Assembly: GCF_000151665.1 (NCBI RefSeq)
Contig: NW_013171827.1
Span: forward strand, 1,261,066 to 1,325,065
Direction: 5' to 3'
Source of the DNA: Blastocystis hominis
Taxonomy: Eukaryota; Sar; Bigyra; Opalinata; Blastocystidae
DNA: 64,000 bases
The position numbers and the translations under genes are program-made. This document shows positions 45,801 to 60,268 of this stretch, one piece after another. Positions within the stretch are counted from its first letter, which is position 1, and every line of letters begins with the position of its first letter. The notes beneath the pieces are model-generated. The model did no database searches. It had not been told where the DNA came from and was given only the letters and a program-made list of their open reading frames with translations.

Positions 45801-48800
45801 TCAACTCATTGAACTCGGATTCGATCGCGCCCAAGCTCAGAATCGACCAGCTATGCAGAAGAGCTTCGTGCATTCCCTGATAGCCGATTGGCTCCTCCCC
45901 ATTCTGATTCTTATCGCACAGCTTCTTCAATCCCTGCACAACACGCAGCAATCGCGCCACCAATCCATTCCGACTCGTCAGAATCGGCTCCATCTCAGCG
46001 CTCACTCCACTCTCTAAAGACGCTCGAGGCACCACAATCGCGTTCTGCTCGATCATCGCCACTCCGTTCTTCGCTCGCTGCAGCGTCGCTTCCCAATGCT
46101 GCGCCGCCGAATACAGTTTATCGATCGAGATCACGTCGGTCATCGCCCCAATCGCTTCGCGCAGTCGCTGGATGTTTTCTCCGAGGACTTGGAACGCGTG
46201 GAGATACAGCGACGAGTTCGTAATGCAATAGAGCTGATAGCCGAGCGAGGAATCGCGGACGGTCAGCTTCTCCAGCTCCAACTGCAAACTCTTCCGGGTC
46301 TCTGAGCAGATTTCCACAAACGAGTCGGGGAGTTTCACATCGGATCCGATCTGCTGAGCAAAGAAAAGAAGCTCGTCCAGAATCTCGATATTGCTCGAAT
46401 ACAGCGTTTCCAACTCTCCCGCCACATCAGAAACCGCGGGACACACCACAATCGCGTCTTCGTTGAGATTTTGGAAGTTGTTTCCGAGACAACGAACGTG
46501 TTTCAAGGTGCCAAACAGACTCACAAGCTTCGAGCTGAGCGACAGCAACACCTCGCGCTCCTGGATCAGATTCAGCATCAGATTCTCCGTATATCCGATG
46601 CATCGACGCACTTCCGCGGGAGTGACTTGATCGGTCACTTCGCGACTGACTTGCATTCGCAGCGAGGTCAGCAGCAAGTAATCTTTGTAGTAGTACTGAT
46701 CGCCTTTCGACCAGGAACTCGCAAACAACGCCAAGTTCTGCTGCAGGGCGCCGCTCAATGGAACGAGTTCTTTCAGAATCGATGGAATCGGCCGCATTTC
46801 CGGAATGCTGAGACGCATTACGGCGTCGTATTGCTGCTGGTATACGGGAACCGTGGCTCGCAATGCGGAGAATCCGTTTTCCTTGAGATGGGAGAGCAAG
46901 TGACTGAACTCTTTGTGCTTCCGAATGACGAATTTGGTTTCGTGGCGAAGCTCCATCGCTGTAGTGATGATCGTAACGGCCAATTCATCCAACGATTGCC
47001 CAGGAACCTGCTCGCCCAAGATATACTCCATGGAGGAGGAGTTTAGAATCTGCGCGAAGCGATGACTCACAACGGGCATTTTTTCCAGGGAAGACAACTC
47101 TTCTAAATGCAGCGATTGCTCCAGTTGCGAGAGAGAGGCGGTGAGCGATTCAAACTTGGAAGGATCGACGTCCCAATTCAAATCCTTCGAGGCCAGTCGC
47201 TTCACAGCAATCGGCTCTTTTTCTGCTTCTTCTTTCTGCTGCTTCTTTGCTGATTTATCGTTCAGCGAAGGCTCGTCTCGATCGCGACTCTCCAATTCGC
47301 CTTCTAAGAACCGATCCAATACCACGGACACTTTGATGTTATTGCTGTCTCGATACGAATAAATCAGCTTGAACAACTGTCGATGAATTCGACCCACCGT
47401 TTCGTGCAGCGAGAAATAGCTCTGATCGTCCCACTTTCCAAGCTTCACTTGATCCTTCAACTGCTTCTCGATCGGGGTTTTGATCTGCGTTATCTCCTCT
47501 TTCACCGCAGGCAAGAACACGGAATACAAACGCGTTGTGTGATACAGAATGTTCATGTTCGTCTCCAGCATCGAGTTCTCCAACTGCGTCTGCGAGAGCT
47601 GCAATCGCATAAAGCGAGAGAGCAGCGACAGCAAATGCAGACGAGACGAAAACTCCAACAGCTGGCTTCCTCGCAGATAGCTATCCAGAATGTCGATCAA
47701 ACTATGCGTATATTCGCACACTTCCTTCGATAAGATTTGCCCCGATTTCACCGCTACTCGCTCCTCGGAGTCGTTTTCGTCCTGCTTGATTCCGCTCAGC
47801 GATCGAATCCGGCAGTTGGAAGCCATCAACGGCCACAAATCCTGCGGCCGAATTCCGATCTCCGCGCAAATCCGATGGAACTCATTGACTACTTCCATGG
47901 AATCCGAGCGAACGATCGAGTCATTCAATCGATTCTGCGGAAGAAGCATCGAATAGAGCTGGCAGAAATACTCTCGGCTCTTCAACGAGGCCTTCTCCTC
48001 TTCTTCATCCAAGAACGAACCCCACGATTCCAACTCCAGCTTTCTCCATCGAATAATCAACCCGCTCAGCTGCTTCACGTGCTCTGCGAGCGAAACCATG
48101 CTGGCAGCGCTCACTTCCCAGTCATGAACGCGACGCGACAATACTTCGACGCCAGAAAGCAGAACGGTGAGTGGCGTTACGATGGGAAGGGCGAAGAGTT
48201 GGTCGATCAATCGAAGGATGTACTGCAGCACGACGTGCGTGGGATACAATTTCAAGAGTTCGAAGACGCGTCGTTTCAAGGGAAGCAGGATATTGACGCA
48301 GTATTCGGCTTCGGAAATGTTGGAGTGATTGTGGAACGAATAGGCGCGCGCAGGATGGAGAAGATTCGAAAGATCGCGGCCTCGCGTCACGTCCTTTCCG
48401 AGCTTTAATTCAAGTAACGTCAGAAGGGACGAGGCTTTTTCATAATCCGTGAGAACCAGAGAGCGAATCTCCTTCTCAAAACTGAGCAGAATGCGGCTAT
48501 TCAAAAAGAGAATCTGCTCTCGCACCGGATATGCCAATTCTTCGCGACTGTTCGCAGCACTCACCAGATATTCCACGATTTCGCACACATACCCCACATC
48601 ATCCAAATTGATCTTCCAGTCCGAAGAGAAAATACCGCCATTCTCTTCGATTTCCTTCGATTCCCCAGTTCCACGAATTCCACGATTCAGCTCCTGCAAT
48701 TCCGCCTCCACATCCACGGATTGCGCTGCGGCCTTGGCCTGCGCCTCCTCATCGAACAACAGCTGATAGTCAGGGAATTGTTGGCGGAACGCAGCCTCCA

Positions 48801-51800
48801 CGATCTCTTCATTGCCTTTAATGTTGTCGATGTTCAGATTGCGAACGCGGAACTCGACGGCCTTCTCCGCCTTCGCTCGCTCCTCCGCCTCCTTCTCTTT
48901 CTGCTCGTTGTACAAGTCGGTGAAGTGGCTGATGAACTCCACAATCGCGCTGTCCGTCGTCGTTCGTTTCAAGACCGTCATGTTGTAAAGGAGAAGTTGC
49001 GTGAGGAGAGACCGGAAAATCACGCTTTTGTTCTGCGTTTCGCGGAGCAATTCGTTGTTCATCACACTCACCAATTCATCCCCGATCTTCTGGTACTCCA
49101 CTGAAACGATGCGCAGCGGGAACTGCGCGAAGTGCGACAAAAACAGATAGGAAAGGCTCTGATTGCCAAGAGAAAGGTTGGATTGCTCGGGAACGGCTTT
49201 CGCCAGCGTGGCTAGCAGACGCATTCCATGCTGAATCTGCGTCACCGAGCAAACAATCGGTTCGACAATATCACGATATCCCAAATAACTGCGAAGCAAG
49301 GACTGCTTGAAGCTGAGATTATTGCTATGGAACGTCTGTTCCTCCTTCAGCAATGTCGCAATGTCGGAAGTCGACGTCGCGGTCGAATCGCCTCGAACGG
49401 TAAACGGACTTTCCATCAATCGATCCATGCTGTTCTGAATCAGATCCCACACACCACGCAGCGTCGATCCATCGCTCGTCTTCACTACCTCGCGCTGTAT
49501 GCACGATTCTAAATGGCCGAGAAGGCTCTCCGTCAAGTGACGCACGCGCGAAATGGAAAGAATGCTGGCTCCGAACGAGTAGAGAGTGCTGTAGAGCTGA
49601 TCGAAGGAATTGGAGCACACTCGCTTGAACTCTCCTTGCTGCAACCGATCCAGCGTGATTTGGTTTCTCTTCAGAAGAGAGACGAAGAGCGATTCCTGCT
49701 CTGCCGCGATGTTGGGACCCGAAGAAGCGATCGATCCGTGCAGCTGGAGAGACTGGAACTGGAGAATAAACGCCAGATCGGCGAGATTTGCCGACATGAA
49801 CCGAACGATGTCTCCCTCAATGAAGTCCTTCAGTAATGGGTCCACGATCGAACTCGGTAGAAGCAGATTGAACAGCAAAAGGCCCAGCAAGATCCAGCAC
49901 ACACTCACAACGATCGTGTTGACAAACGGATTGCCGCTACAGAGCGACAGCAATCGCAACACATTCGGAATCACAGCCAAACACAGCGATTCATACCGCA
50001 TCGATGAAACGTCTGTTGCTTGCTCCAATTGGCCTTTCAAGATCTGCTCCACTTCCTCCGCGCTGTAGTCTCGCTCCGCATCCAACAGCAAGCGCACCAA
50101 TCTCGACAGAATCGTCTGCTCCTGCTGCAACTCGTCGGTTTTCCCAAGCTTCGGAAGCTCTTCGAAAAAGGCAGACAGAAGCTTTTCGAACACGCCCAGC
50201 TGCTCGATCCGATCGCGACTGTTCTTCACAGAGAAGCCTCTCACGTTCCACAACGGAGCGATCGCTCCACTCACATTCACCGCGGTGTACGGCGTCAGCA
50301 TCAATCCAGAACCCACGAACTGCTCTCTCAAGGCCTCCACATCCAGCGAATCGCTGCGCTCCTGCATCATGGAATACCCGATCGTGCAGTCATTCCAATA
50401 ATTCTCCAAGTAGTACCGCAGATAGCTCAGCTGATACGCAGGCAGCTGCTTTCGCAACTCCTCATGCGATTCGCTGCGCGTCGAAATCCAGCTGACCTGG
50501 CGCAACGCCAGCAATTGTTCCGGAGACACCACGAAATTCGCGAGCTCCTCTTCATAGCGTTTCTCAAGCTGCGAATGCGTGAATTCGCCGAGCAGAAGCG
50601 AGAGCGTCGAAGCTTGATGCTTGAACGACTCATTCAGCAACACAACGTTATGGAATAGAGTTCCATACAGATCGAACGCGCTCTTCTGCGTGAACACGAC
50701 GGACGTAGAGGCGTCTTCCATCTCCACGGACCCATTGAACGACGTGTCCACAACATTCACAGTGTTCTGCAGACGCTCCAGACTGTTCCGCAAGCTCTTT
50801 TCGATCACTTCTTTGATCTGCGCGAGCGTCACCACGCCTTCGCCCGATTGCTGCGTATGCGACATCCACAGCAACGTGGCCATCGCATCGACCAGAGAGC
50901 GCCGCTCATCGGGAGTCAGCAACACGATGGATTGATGCAACGACGCGTGGAGCGATTGAGGCAATAGCGCTTCTTGATAGACGAAATGGTTCGAGGCACA
51001 TTCTCCAAGAATTTCCAAGAAGCTCGCGAAGGCTTCCGACGAAAACTCCATTAAAGGACGGCCCACGAGGTTCCACAGTTTGTTATCCATCGCGATATTG
51101 CTGCAAATGTGAAGGTCCGAGAGAATGTTCTGAACCGATGCATGGAACGCGGATTCTGTTTGGGAGGAAAGGAAGGAATGCGTGTGAGCGACGAGAGAAG
51201 AGAAGATTTGAAGGAAGGCGACTAATTGCATGTTGAATGTTTGTGAGACTTGATCGTATCGCGTAGAGTGGAGCAAGTGAAGATATGCAGCGAGATACTG
51301 AATGTAATACACCAACTCATCGCAAGAGATCGTTGATTGGATCAGCGCCATCGCGATTTGGGTCAGCGGAGAGAACAGCAATCCGCTCGCAACCACCGAC
51401 GCGTTGGGAATCTGCGACATGTCCAGAATCTGCTTGCTCACCAATAGCGAGATCTCCAACACCGACTTCTCGCCCAGCACTTGCAGACTCAACGCCTGGC
51501 CTCTCGATACCTCCACTGCGTTCTTCGTCAAGTGCGAGAGAAGCGTGATTAGAGGGACCAAATAGATATACCGATTCATTCGACTGATCGCCGTATCCAA
51601 CTCTGCAAGAACCGATCGGTACTCTTCAGACCGAGCGAGCAATCCCTGGTTGATCACTCGCTTTCGCAGACGAACGAGCAGAGGATCCTGCAATGAGATA
51701 AAGAGGGGGAGATGATCCATGAGTTCGGTCGCCGTGCAAAGCATCGACTCATCGAAATTGTTGCTGAAGAGCGGAATGTGGGCCACAGGGAGAGAAGTCG

Positions 51801-54800
51801 GAGTTTGCTCGACGAAGGAACGCACTGTGCTTTGCGCTGCTTTGAATTGCTGATAGAAGGGACTCGATCGCACGATGTACAGCGCCTCCTTCACCATGCT
51901 CAAGATCTTCCCTGCCGTTTCAGCAGTCGCAGCATCGCAAACCGCAGGCGACAAAAAGACTTCGATCTGATTCAAGTTCGGCTGGCTCCGCATAAACACC
52001 AAATAGACGCACACCACGTTCAGAATCAGCGAGGTTTCCTGCGGCGCTCGCTTCAGGAAGAATTGAAGCGGCTTTAAAAGCTGCCTCTGCTCGTCTTCCA
52101 GCCCTTCCTCTATCAACTGCATCCATTCATTGAGGGTCTCCGAAGATAACTGCGAATGCGCTTCCAACCGAATCAAAATGTGCAGCAAGAAGGCTTCGCG
52201 AATCATCTGCAAGTCGCTCGCTTCATTGCACAGATTCGCCAGCGAAGTCTTCCAATCATCCAAAAAGAATCGGCTTTCGATTCCATGCTTTGCACAGAAC
52301 GACCCAATGCGATGATAATTCGCGATCCGCTTCTCGAATTCCTCTGATCCCAAATACTCCTTCACCGAAGCAAGCGGGAATGTGTTCGTCGCTGCGACCT
52401 CCAGGCTTTCCCGCGGAGTTTTCCCGCGCTCCAACTGCTCGATCGCCAGCGTGGCAAACCGCGAAAGATAGCGCGCATTCAGTTTGACCATGCTCAACGC
52501 CACGACGCGAACAAGATCCGCATACACCGGTAAGAGAAGCACCACGACCAAGAGAAGATCGTTCACTTTCTTGCTGTTGACGAGGTCGAAAGCGTCCCAA
52601 AGCGCTGGGATGTTCTGCACAGAAAGCGTTGATGGGGTGGAGAAATACAATTCCACGCATCGATTGCGCATGGCGCGCGAGATCTCGCCGAAGGAAGGAT
52701 TCATCACGAAGAAGATGCGGAAATTGTTGTGCGGGTAGATGATTCGCTCCTTCCCATCCACCAATCCACACTCGTTTATCAGCAAGAATCCGTTATTCTC
52801 GAGCAAGCTATTCAATCGGTCCAGCACGGACGCGTTGCAGAAGTTCACGTTGTCAAAGACAACCCAATGTCCACGGACAATCGCTTCGATCAGCGAGCCG
52901 TCGATCCATTCAAACGCCACATGCTTCGACGCTCGTTTGATCGCCTGGATCGCTAGAAGCACTTCGTTCGCAGGCTTCAGCAAGTTTTTCATTTCGTCCA
53001 CATAGTCTTCCTCACAAGACGCAAAGAGCTTGGAGAGCGTTTCTTCGCAACGATTCAAAACAGAATCGATATCCACTCCATTGTCCGACCCTCCATCCAC
53101 CAATGCCATGACTTGCTGATTCAAATAGCTAATGAACGAGTGCAACGCAGACACCAATTCCGAAGGAAGCATCGCTCCGATTCGCGGAGTCACTTCTCTC
53201 GATCGCTTGTGGCCTTCCGCGATTCCTTCGCTCTCGCTTTGGTCGATCGAATAGCGCGTGTCTCCGATGCTGTTCACTCGAAGACGCTTGTTCGAGAAGT
53301 CCTGCGCCGGATTCGCAACGCTACAATTCGAAATGAGAGCGCGCCACAAGAACTTCTCCAAGATTTCAACCAGCTCGCCCAATAACCGCGAGTAATGCCG
53401 CGAAACCTCCACCTGCTCGAAGCAACCGAGAATCTCCGTGGCGTCCGTGGTCGTGTTCATGTTATACTCGTGCAGACGGACGTTCAGCAGAGAAGACAAC
53501 GCTTGCAGCGAGTAGCTCTTTCCAGACCCGCTCTCGCCCACTAACAAACACGGCAGTTTATTCTCCACCGTGAACAACAGTGACTCCAAATAGCGGAGCG
53601 AGCCGCGCAGAAGCGGCTGGTGCAGGGTAGATTGAGACGAGTTGATTCGATGCACCAACGCGTTTCCGATCTTCACGGAATGGTCGGTCAGATGCACGAG
53701 CGGGAATTGGGCTGGGACAAACGACGTCTGGAAGACTTCGTTGAAGAGATCCAGCACGTGCTGCTGCTGGCGCGCGTCTCGCATTCGCTGGATGAACAAC
53801 ATGTCCAGGAACACTTCGGGATGGAACTCCGCGATACTCTGATTGGCCAGCATCAGATCGCACCAACGGAACACATCGCGAAGATTGAACTCGAACGAAT
53901 TGACGTTCTTTGCACGACCCACGTTTTGAACCTCGTCCAATCGAATCACAAACGTCACCATTTTCTCGAGCATGCTCCACACGGATTCGCATGCCAGCAG
54001 CGGATTGTCGCTTCCGTAGTACTGCTCGATCTTCTTCATCATAAGCTGCTTGCTGATCAGAAGCATGTCGTCTTGCTTCAACGTATCGACGTACACGCGC
54101 GCAAATCGGTTGATAAACGAGCGAGGAAGTCCCTTGCGACCTCCGCCTTCTTCCAACGGATTCTACACCCATCAACACCCTCTTCATAACACTCACTTGA
54201 CACGCGAAGATCTGGAACGATGGAGGGCACTGGAACTCTTTATCGATCTCGGGAATGTAAACCGTAGCTCGATGATCCAAGCATGAGTTCAGACCTTCCA
54301 GCACTTGTTGCGAAGCCAGATTCAACTCATCCAGCAGAATCCAAGCACCGCTCTTGATTCCACTAAGCAACACTCCGTCCGACCATCGGAACTGCACCGC
54401 ATTTCCCGATTCGTCCAATGATTGCTCCTCCACGGGAATCGGGAGATCCGATCCCAGCAAATCCGCCATATCCGTCTGCTCGGAGAGATTGATTCGCACG
54501 ATCTTCTGCCCGATCACTTGCGCGATCGCCATAATCAGCGAGGTTTTGCCGACGCCCGGCGATCCTTCGAGAAGAATGGGCTTGTGGAGCTGCAAAGCGC
54601 GCATCACACGACGGAGATTCGAAGCGGTGGTAGGCGCAGCGAAGTGATAGTCAGAGAGATCGCAGGAGGAGGACGAAGAAGGGCTCATCGCGATGGAATA
54701 CGGAGGCACGCCGAAGCGACTGCCGTCCAGCTGGATTTGGTTTTTGATTTGGAAGAATTGGTCCACTTCGGATTGGTTGCTCGCGGGAATGAGCTCCAAG

Positions 54801-57800
54801 ATTTTGGAATAACAGCGTTGCTTGTATTCCGTGCTCATCGTAGAACTCATGTTGGTACCAATGCCCAATCCATCGAGCAAGATCATGTTGATCGACTCGA
54901 CAAAAGCGACATAGGGGGACATGTCCAAGTGGCAAATCGCAAGCTTCATAAAATCGATTATCGATAAAATATCACGACACGTCGCCTCGGTTCGGTTCTG
55001 CATGCTCGATGTGTTCTCATTCAAAATCTGATTGTAGAAATCGATGAAGGCGAGAATCACGTCCACAAACGGCAGCAAACACTCCACCATTCGCTGGTGG
55101 ATCTCATCCGCCACCTCCGCAAACCGAACATTTCCTCGCTCTTTCATCTGAATCCGATCCTTCATAATCTGACGAAGATCCTCCAATCCGTTTAGCGGAC
55201 TCACCCAGATCTCCGTGAATCGGTTTCGAAGCGCAGCACTCAATTCCTTCTTTCCGAAATCGCCTCCCGGATTCATCGTTGCTAGAATTCGGAACTTTTC
55301 ATGCGCTGTAATCACCTCAATGCAATCACCTCCTTTTTCAGGAACCGTGATTTGGCGCTCGCTCTCCAAAATCGAGTTCATTCGCTCCAGCACGGCGTCC
55401 TCCGCCAGCGAAATCTCGTCCAGCAAGAAAATATCGCCGTGCTTCATCGTCGAAAGCAGCGGACCGTCCTGCCACGTGAAGATCGTCTGGTACCGACCGA
55501 ACGCTTCACGAATTGCTTGCACCAATGCTCGCTCCTCGTCACTCATCGCTTCGTCGCGCGCTTGCAGCTGTGGACCCAGCCAGCTCATGATAAAGCTGGG
55601 CGATTCGTTGAGTAGCCACGTTCTCGCTTCCTCCAGAGACGCGAGCGAAACATCCTCTGGGTAGGTGAGTTGCGATCCCACCATTTGAATGTACTGCAAA
55701 ACACTCTGCTTAAACAGAACCGCGTCCGCGTCATGCGATCGCGAAGGTCGCTGTCCACCCAGAATATCGCTCGTTTCGGTATGTGCATGACTATCGTCAT
55801 CACACCGAATCGATCACGCCTACCAGTTCAAAATAACGAGATGCTGATGCAGGGCTTGCGCGACCAACTGAACGGCGGTCGTTTTTCCACACCCCGTTCC
55901 TCCTACGAGAAGCACGGGTTCGTTGTAGTGCAGACAGAGACCGATCAGCTTGAACATTTTCTGCAACGTGCCCGTGATCGCGATCGATTTCAATCCGCTT
56001 GGAATCGCCGTTTCGCTCTGCAGATACTCGCGATGAATCTGCTCTTGGAGAGACTGCAAGGTACGCAGATTCCACAGCTGCGCCGATTGATTGCTGGGAT
56101 TTGGGCGGGAGAACGCGGAGGGCGAAGGATCCATCATTCGATCGATGATCTCGTCGTTCAGATAGAACGCATTCAAGTCCAGTTTCACTTTGCACACCTC
56201 TTCAATCACGCTCTTCACGCGCAGCCGCTCATCATCGCGTCGCAATCGCTCTGCTAGCAGCATATAGCCATGATACGCCAATTCCTAAAACAATTACGCT
56301 TCTCCCTAACCACAGCTTACCTCGCTCGAAGCAGGACGGCGGTTTCCCCAACGGAGCAAGTCGCGAGGCGTGATATACCCGTCTTTTCCCGCGAACACAT
56401 TGCTGTTCTGCCGCTCGATCTGAAGCCGCTGCATCACCGTAATCATTTCCTTCGCGAATCGCGTGCACACGCCCGATCGCTTCTCAATAATGATCTGAAG
56501 CTCTTCGGGAGGCAAATCCTCGACATGCATCTCGAGGAATCGGTTGCGGAAGGCGCGCGACAGCACTTTGCGGCCTCCGTATTTCCCTGGTGGATTCTGC
56601 GTGGCAAAGAGCATGAACTGCGGATGAGGCCGGACGATTGTGTTGGTTTCGGGGATGTACAGCTCGCGATTATCGTCGAGGAGACGATTCAATGCTTCGA
56701 GCACTTCGGAAGGAGCGAGATTCAACTCATCGAGAATGACCCAGTACCCGTTTCGCAACGCCTCGACCAGCAATCCTTCGTGGAAGACGAGCTGACCGTT
56801 GGGCGCGGAGATGTAGATGCCGGTGTAGTCCTGCAGATCGGTGTATTCGTGGTTGTTGATTCGAACGCATTTGTGGCCCGTCAGCGCGGCTAAATACGTA
56901 ATCATCGATGTTTTTCCGGAGGATGTGGGACCCTGAAGGAGAACGGGACACTTCTCCATCAGCACGGCGCGACACAAGTCGTCCAATCGATGCTTCACTG
57001 ACTCTGTTAGAATGAAACGTGGCGGCGAGTCCTTTGTCGGCTGACTCAGATCCACGCAAGGAAACGCTCCTTTCCGAATCCAATACTTGTTCACAAGCAC
57101 GAACTCCTCTTTGTGACTGTTGGTACCGCCAGGATTCCGCGAGGGATACGCCGAAACAACATCGCCTCCGAAGAACACGACATCCTGAATCAGCTTCTTC
57201 ATAATCGCCTGCGACGGCAGGTCCAGCATCGTCATAAACGCCATGCAAAGTCCTTCATACAACGCCACACGGAACGACAGCTTCATATTCCCCGCTCCAT
57301 TCACAAACTCCAACGCACGGCACAGCGTTCGCAGCGAGTAGCGAGGCGAGCGATTGCCCCCATCCACCAGCGACGTTTCGGCTTTGGCGCGCGCCTGAAG
57401 ATAGAAATCCACGATCTTTCCAGCGATCGAAACGTCGCTCATCGAGCAGTTCTCCAAAGACGATCGCACGATCAGCTCCAGATCCGCGCGGTCGGTCAGC
57501 TCGTCCACGTAAAACTCGCTGAATCGATTCCGCACGGAGGGAGCCAGGGACTTCTTTCCGACGTCCGTCGCCGGGTTCATCGCGGCGAAGATTCGGAAGT
57601 TCGGGTGGCGCTTGATGGGCGTCACATCGCCGCGTTCACTCAGAATCAGACTGCTCGTAACACTTTCTAAAAGTCCGCTTAATCGCTGAAGCACTTCGCC
57701 TGGAGCCAGGTTGAGCTCGTCGAGCAGGACCCACTTCCCCTTCTCGATCGCCTCCACCAACGCGCCGGGAACGAACGAAAACGCAAAACTGTCCTCGACT

Positions 57801-60181
57801 TGATGGACCTTCTTTTCGAAGGTTTGCACCGACTGCAAAAACCCGCTCAAAACGGAAAGCCACCGGTCGTATTTCTCGACGGACTATGCGTGATTCAGTC
57901 GAAAGAGCTCCTCACCATGTTGTTCTTCGCCAAGCTCTGCTTCTTCGCCTTCTCGATTTTCTGCGCCGCGAACGAGACAAAATGAGCAAGCCGATTGGCC
58001 AACCTCAGATAATTCTTGCTGTCCATCGCTTCCTTCAACGAAGGCTTGAACGTGGGGTGCTTCTACTCATCAGCCCTTTCCGCCCAATCGCGCACATTGT
58101 CCGTGAAGAGAAGATTGAACAACTCGCAGCATCGATTGTACAGCGGAATCGCCAGCTGACGCAGATCCACCGGCTTGAATCCTCCCACGAGATCGCTGCA
58201 CTGCGTCTGCTCGTTCATATTCAGCACTACCAATTCCTGACCCACCAGCTCGGCGATGTATTGAATCACTGTCGTCTTTCCACAGCCCGTTTCTCCAACC
58301 AGCAGCATCGGTTCCTGGCTGTTGATGCACACGCAGATCTGCTGCATCAGTCGCAGCGCCTGCTTCGTTTTGTAGAACGGGCGGTTTCGCCGGCCATCCT
58401 TCGCGAGGGGCATCTGAACGCGGCCGATCTTCAGCACATTCTCTTCCAAATCGAACGGCGGCGCGGTGCTGGTGTAGGTGTCAACGACCGAAGAAGACAA
58501 GTCCCACACCGCCGCGATGATATGCGATAAAATCGTGCGGCCACGTCCCTCGGGGAGACAGCCGGCAAACACATCCAAGGCGTCGTCCAGAATCAATTTA
58601 CGCGTCTTCTCGGAGAGATTGCCGTTCGCAATCTGCGTAACGGAGGGCTGGCTGGAGAGTCGTTTGCACCACTTGAGAACGTCGCGACACGTGACGGGCT
58701 TTCCGTTGCGGAGCAATTCCGATTTCAACACACTCAGATCGGTGGGCGTGACCGACACAGAGAAGTGCGAGAGCTCTTCGAGGATCGCAATCACGGCTTC
58801 ATTCGAGGAAGAGGAAGTGTCGGCCATGCTCAGCACTTGGTACGTTGCGACGATTTTTTCTCTCTACGAATCACACAAAACGATCAAAAAAGACGATGCA
58901 GTCGAGAAGATTTCCGAATCGCTCGTCGATGATTGTGCGAATATCCTCCACTGTCATGTTCGCCACATCCACAATGTTCCAGTGATTACTCAGAAAGCTG
59001 TTGATCGGACTGTTGCTCACGCTGCAGTCATGGCAGCTCGTTCCAAACAAGCGGAAGTTGGGGTGCACTTTCAGCATGATTCCACGACTCGGAATGCTCA
59101 GCTCGCCTTTCTCGATGATCGGAAGCAGAGTCGACACGATATCAAACGGGACCTTGTCGATATCTTCGATGATAATCCATCGACCCGTCGTGATGCACTG
59201 CGTCAGCGTTCCTGGCTGAAACACGAACTCGCCGGGCACATCGGTGCAGACGTAGTTCCCGATCAGCGTCTTGGAGTCCATCTGATCGTCCAAATACAGC
59301 TGAACATAATCGTCATTGTTCGTCTGATGCGCCAGCTCCTGGAACAGACGCGTCTTTCCGCAGCCCGCGACGCCCTGCAGTAAAATCGGCGCGGAGTGCT
59401 GCATCTGCAAACACAAATGTTGCAGATTCGAGCGGGACACTTCGGTCAGCACGAACGGGTGGGGAGGCGACGCGGATCTTTCTCCGTCTCTGCATCGCAA
59501 GATGTAACCGCAGATTTCAACGTATCGCTCGGATTTCATCCCTTCTTTCGGCTCCACCTGCATTTCCTCCATATCTCCGTAGCGCTCCAGGTATTCGCGT
59601 CTTTTCTCGGTAATCATCTCTTTGTAAAGAAGTTCCTCCTTCTTGAGCTCCATTAGAGCTGTGGATTGGTAACATGAACCACGATCCACTCCCAGCAAGG
59701 ACTCCATCTGGTTCCGCTCGTTCTCGGTTTTATTTAATAGCAAACAGACGATTTGGGAGGCGAAATAGCGAACGCGGATGTTCTCACACGAAAGAAACTT
59801 GAATATAGACTCCCAATTCCACGCCATGCGGACCTCATTCAAGACATAGGGAAGAAGGTGGAAAAGAACGGTCCAACCCTTCAAATCGTTTGCACAAAGC
59901 CAGTGACTAAAAGGATTTTCAATAGAAGATAAAAAGACAGATATGGGCTGTGCCAACGAGGGAACGACCCCAAGTAAGAGACTACATGACTCTAAAACAG
60001 AATATATATGCACAGCTTGTATGTCGGTTTGTTTGCCAAGTCGTTCCAAATAGCTGTTCACCACTTGGATCAGGTTTGACTGAATTTGGCAAACACTTGT
60101 TAAACACTCACTACAATTGGTCAAACAGTGAAGCAAACGAGCCTACCTCGGAATGAATAATTTGTCACCAGAGTTATCCAT
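42816..60181 (-). CDS. MDN1: Midasin (Mdn1/Rea1), ribosome-assembly AAA+ ATPase
   Basis: Dynein-related giant ATPase that strips assembly factors from pre-60S ribosomes. 5,699 aa from nine exons; introns are 60111-60146, 58864-58894, 58063-58095, 57884-57915, 56285-56320, 55791-55823, 54163-54196 and 43010-43040. All six Walker A motifs are visible: GVAGCGKTRLF (~59370), GETGCGKTTVI (~58290), GPTSSGKTSMI (~56920), GGTGCGKTTAV (~55890), GSPGVGKTSLI (~54550) and GESGSGKSYSL (~53530), with Walker B LLDELNLA repeats. A long helical linker leads to a Glu/Asp-rich region (about 45560-43840) and the C-terminal MIDAS domain (MLVIDNSESMKV, ~43460). Spliced correctly it ends YPFPYYLVVQ...WFELINSTHSTN and TGA at 42816-42818, not in the longer open frame running to 42589 through RPB3. 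Confidence 0.96.
43840..45560 (-). repeat. Glu/Asp-rich coding repeat in midasin
   Basis: Long runs of CTT/TTC on the plus strand (GAA/GAG codons on the minus strand), including a run of nine CTT units near 44730. They encode the acidic region that tethers the MIDAS domain in this family. Confidence 0.8.
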
Positions 60182-60237
60182 TCGGTACTGTGATTTTGGC
60201 AAAAAAGATAGTAAAGAAACGCCCCGAGAGAATGAAA

Positions 60238-60245
60238 AACAAACA
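60238..60245 (-). terminator. TGTTTGTT motif (coiled-coil/LRR gene)
   Basis: Exact motif 23 nt past the TAG at 60269-60271. Confidence 0.8.
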
Positions 60246-60268
60246 AGCTAAAAAAACTTCAGGATGAA

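Noticed and set aside
44146..46017. 623-aa plus-strand frame with very hydrophobic, Phe/Leu-rich translation
   Set aside because: Antisense of the Glu/Asp-rich midasin region (CTT/TTC runs). It is not a membrane protein gene.
58854..58894. Possible frameshift between midasin AAA1 and AAA2 segments
   Set aside because: A 31-nt intron at 58864-58894 joins DCI to REKIVATYQVL in frame, and total exon length is a whole number of codons. No error is needed.
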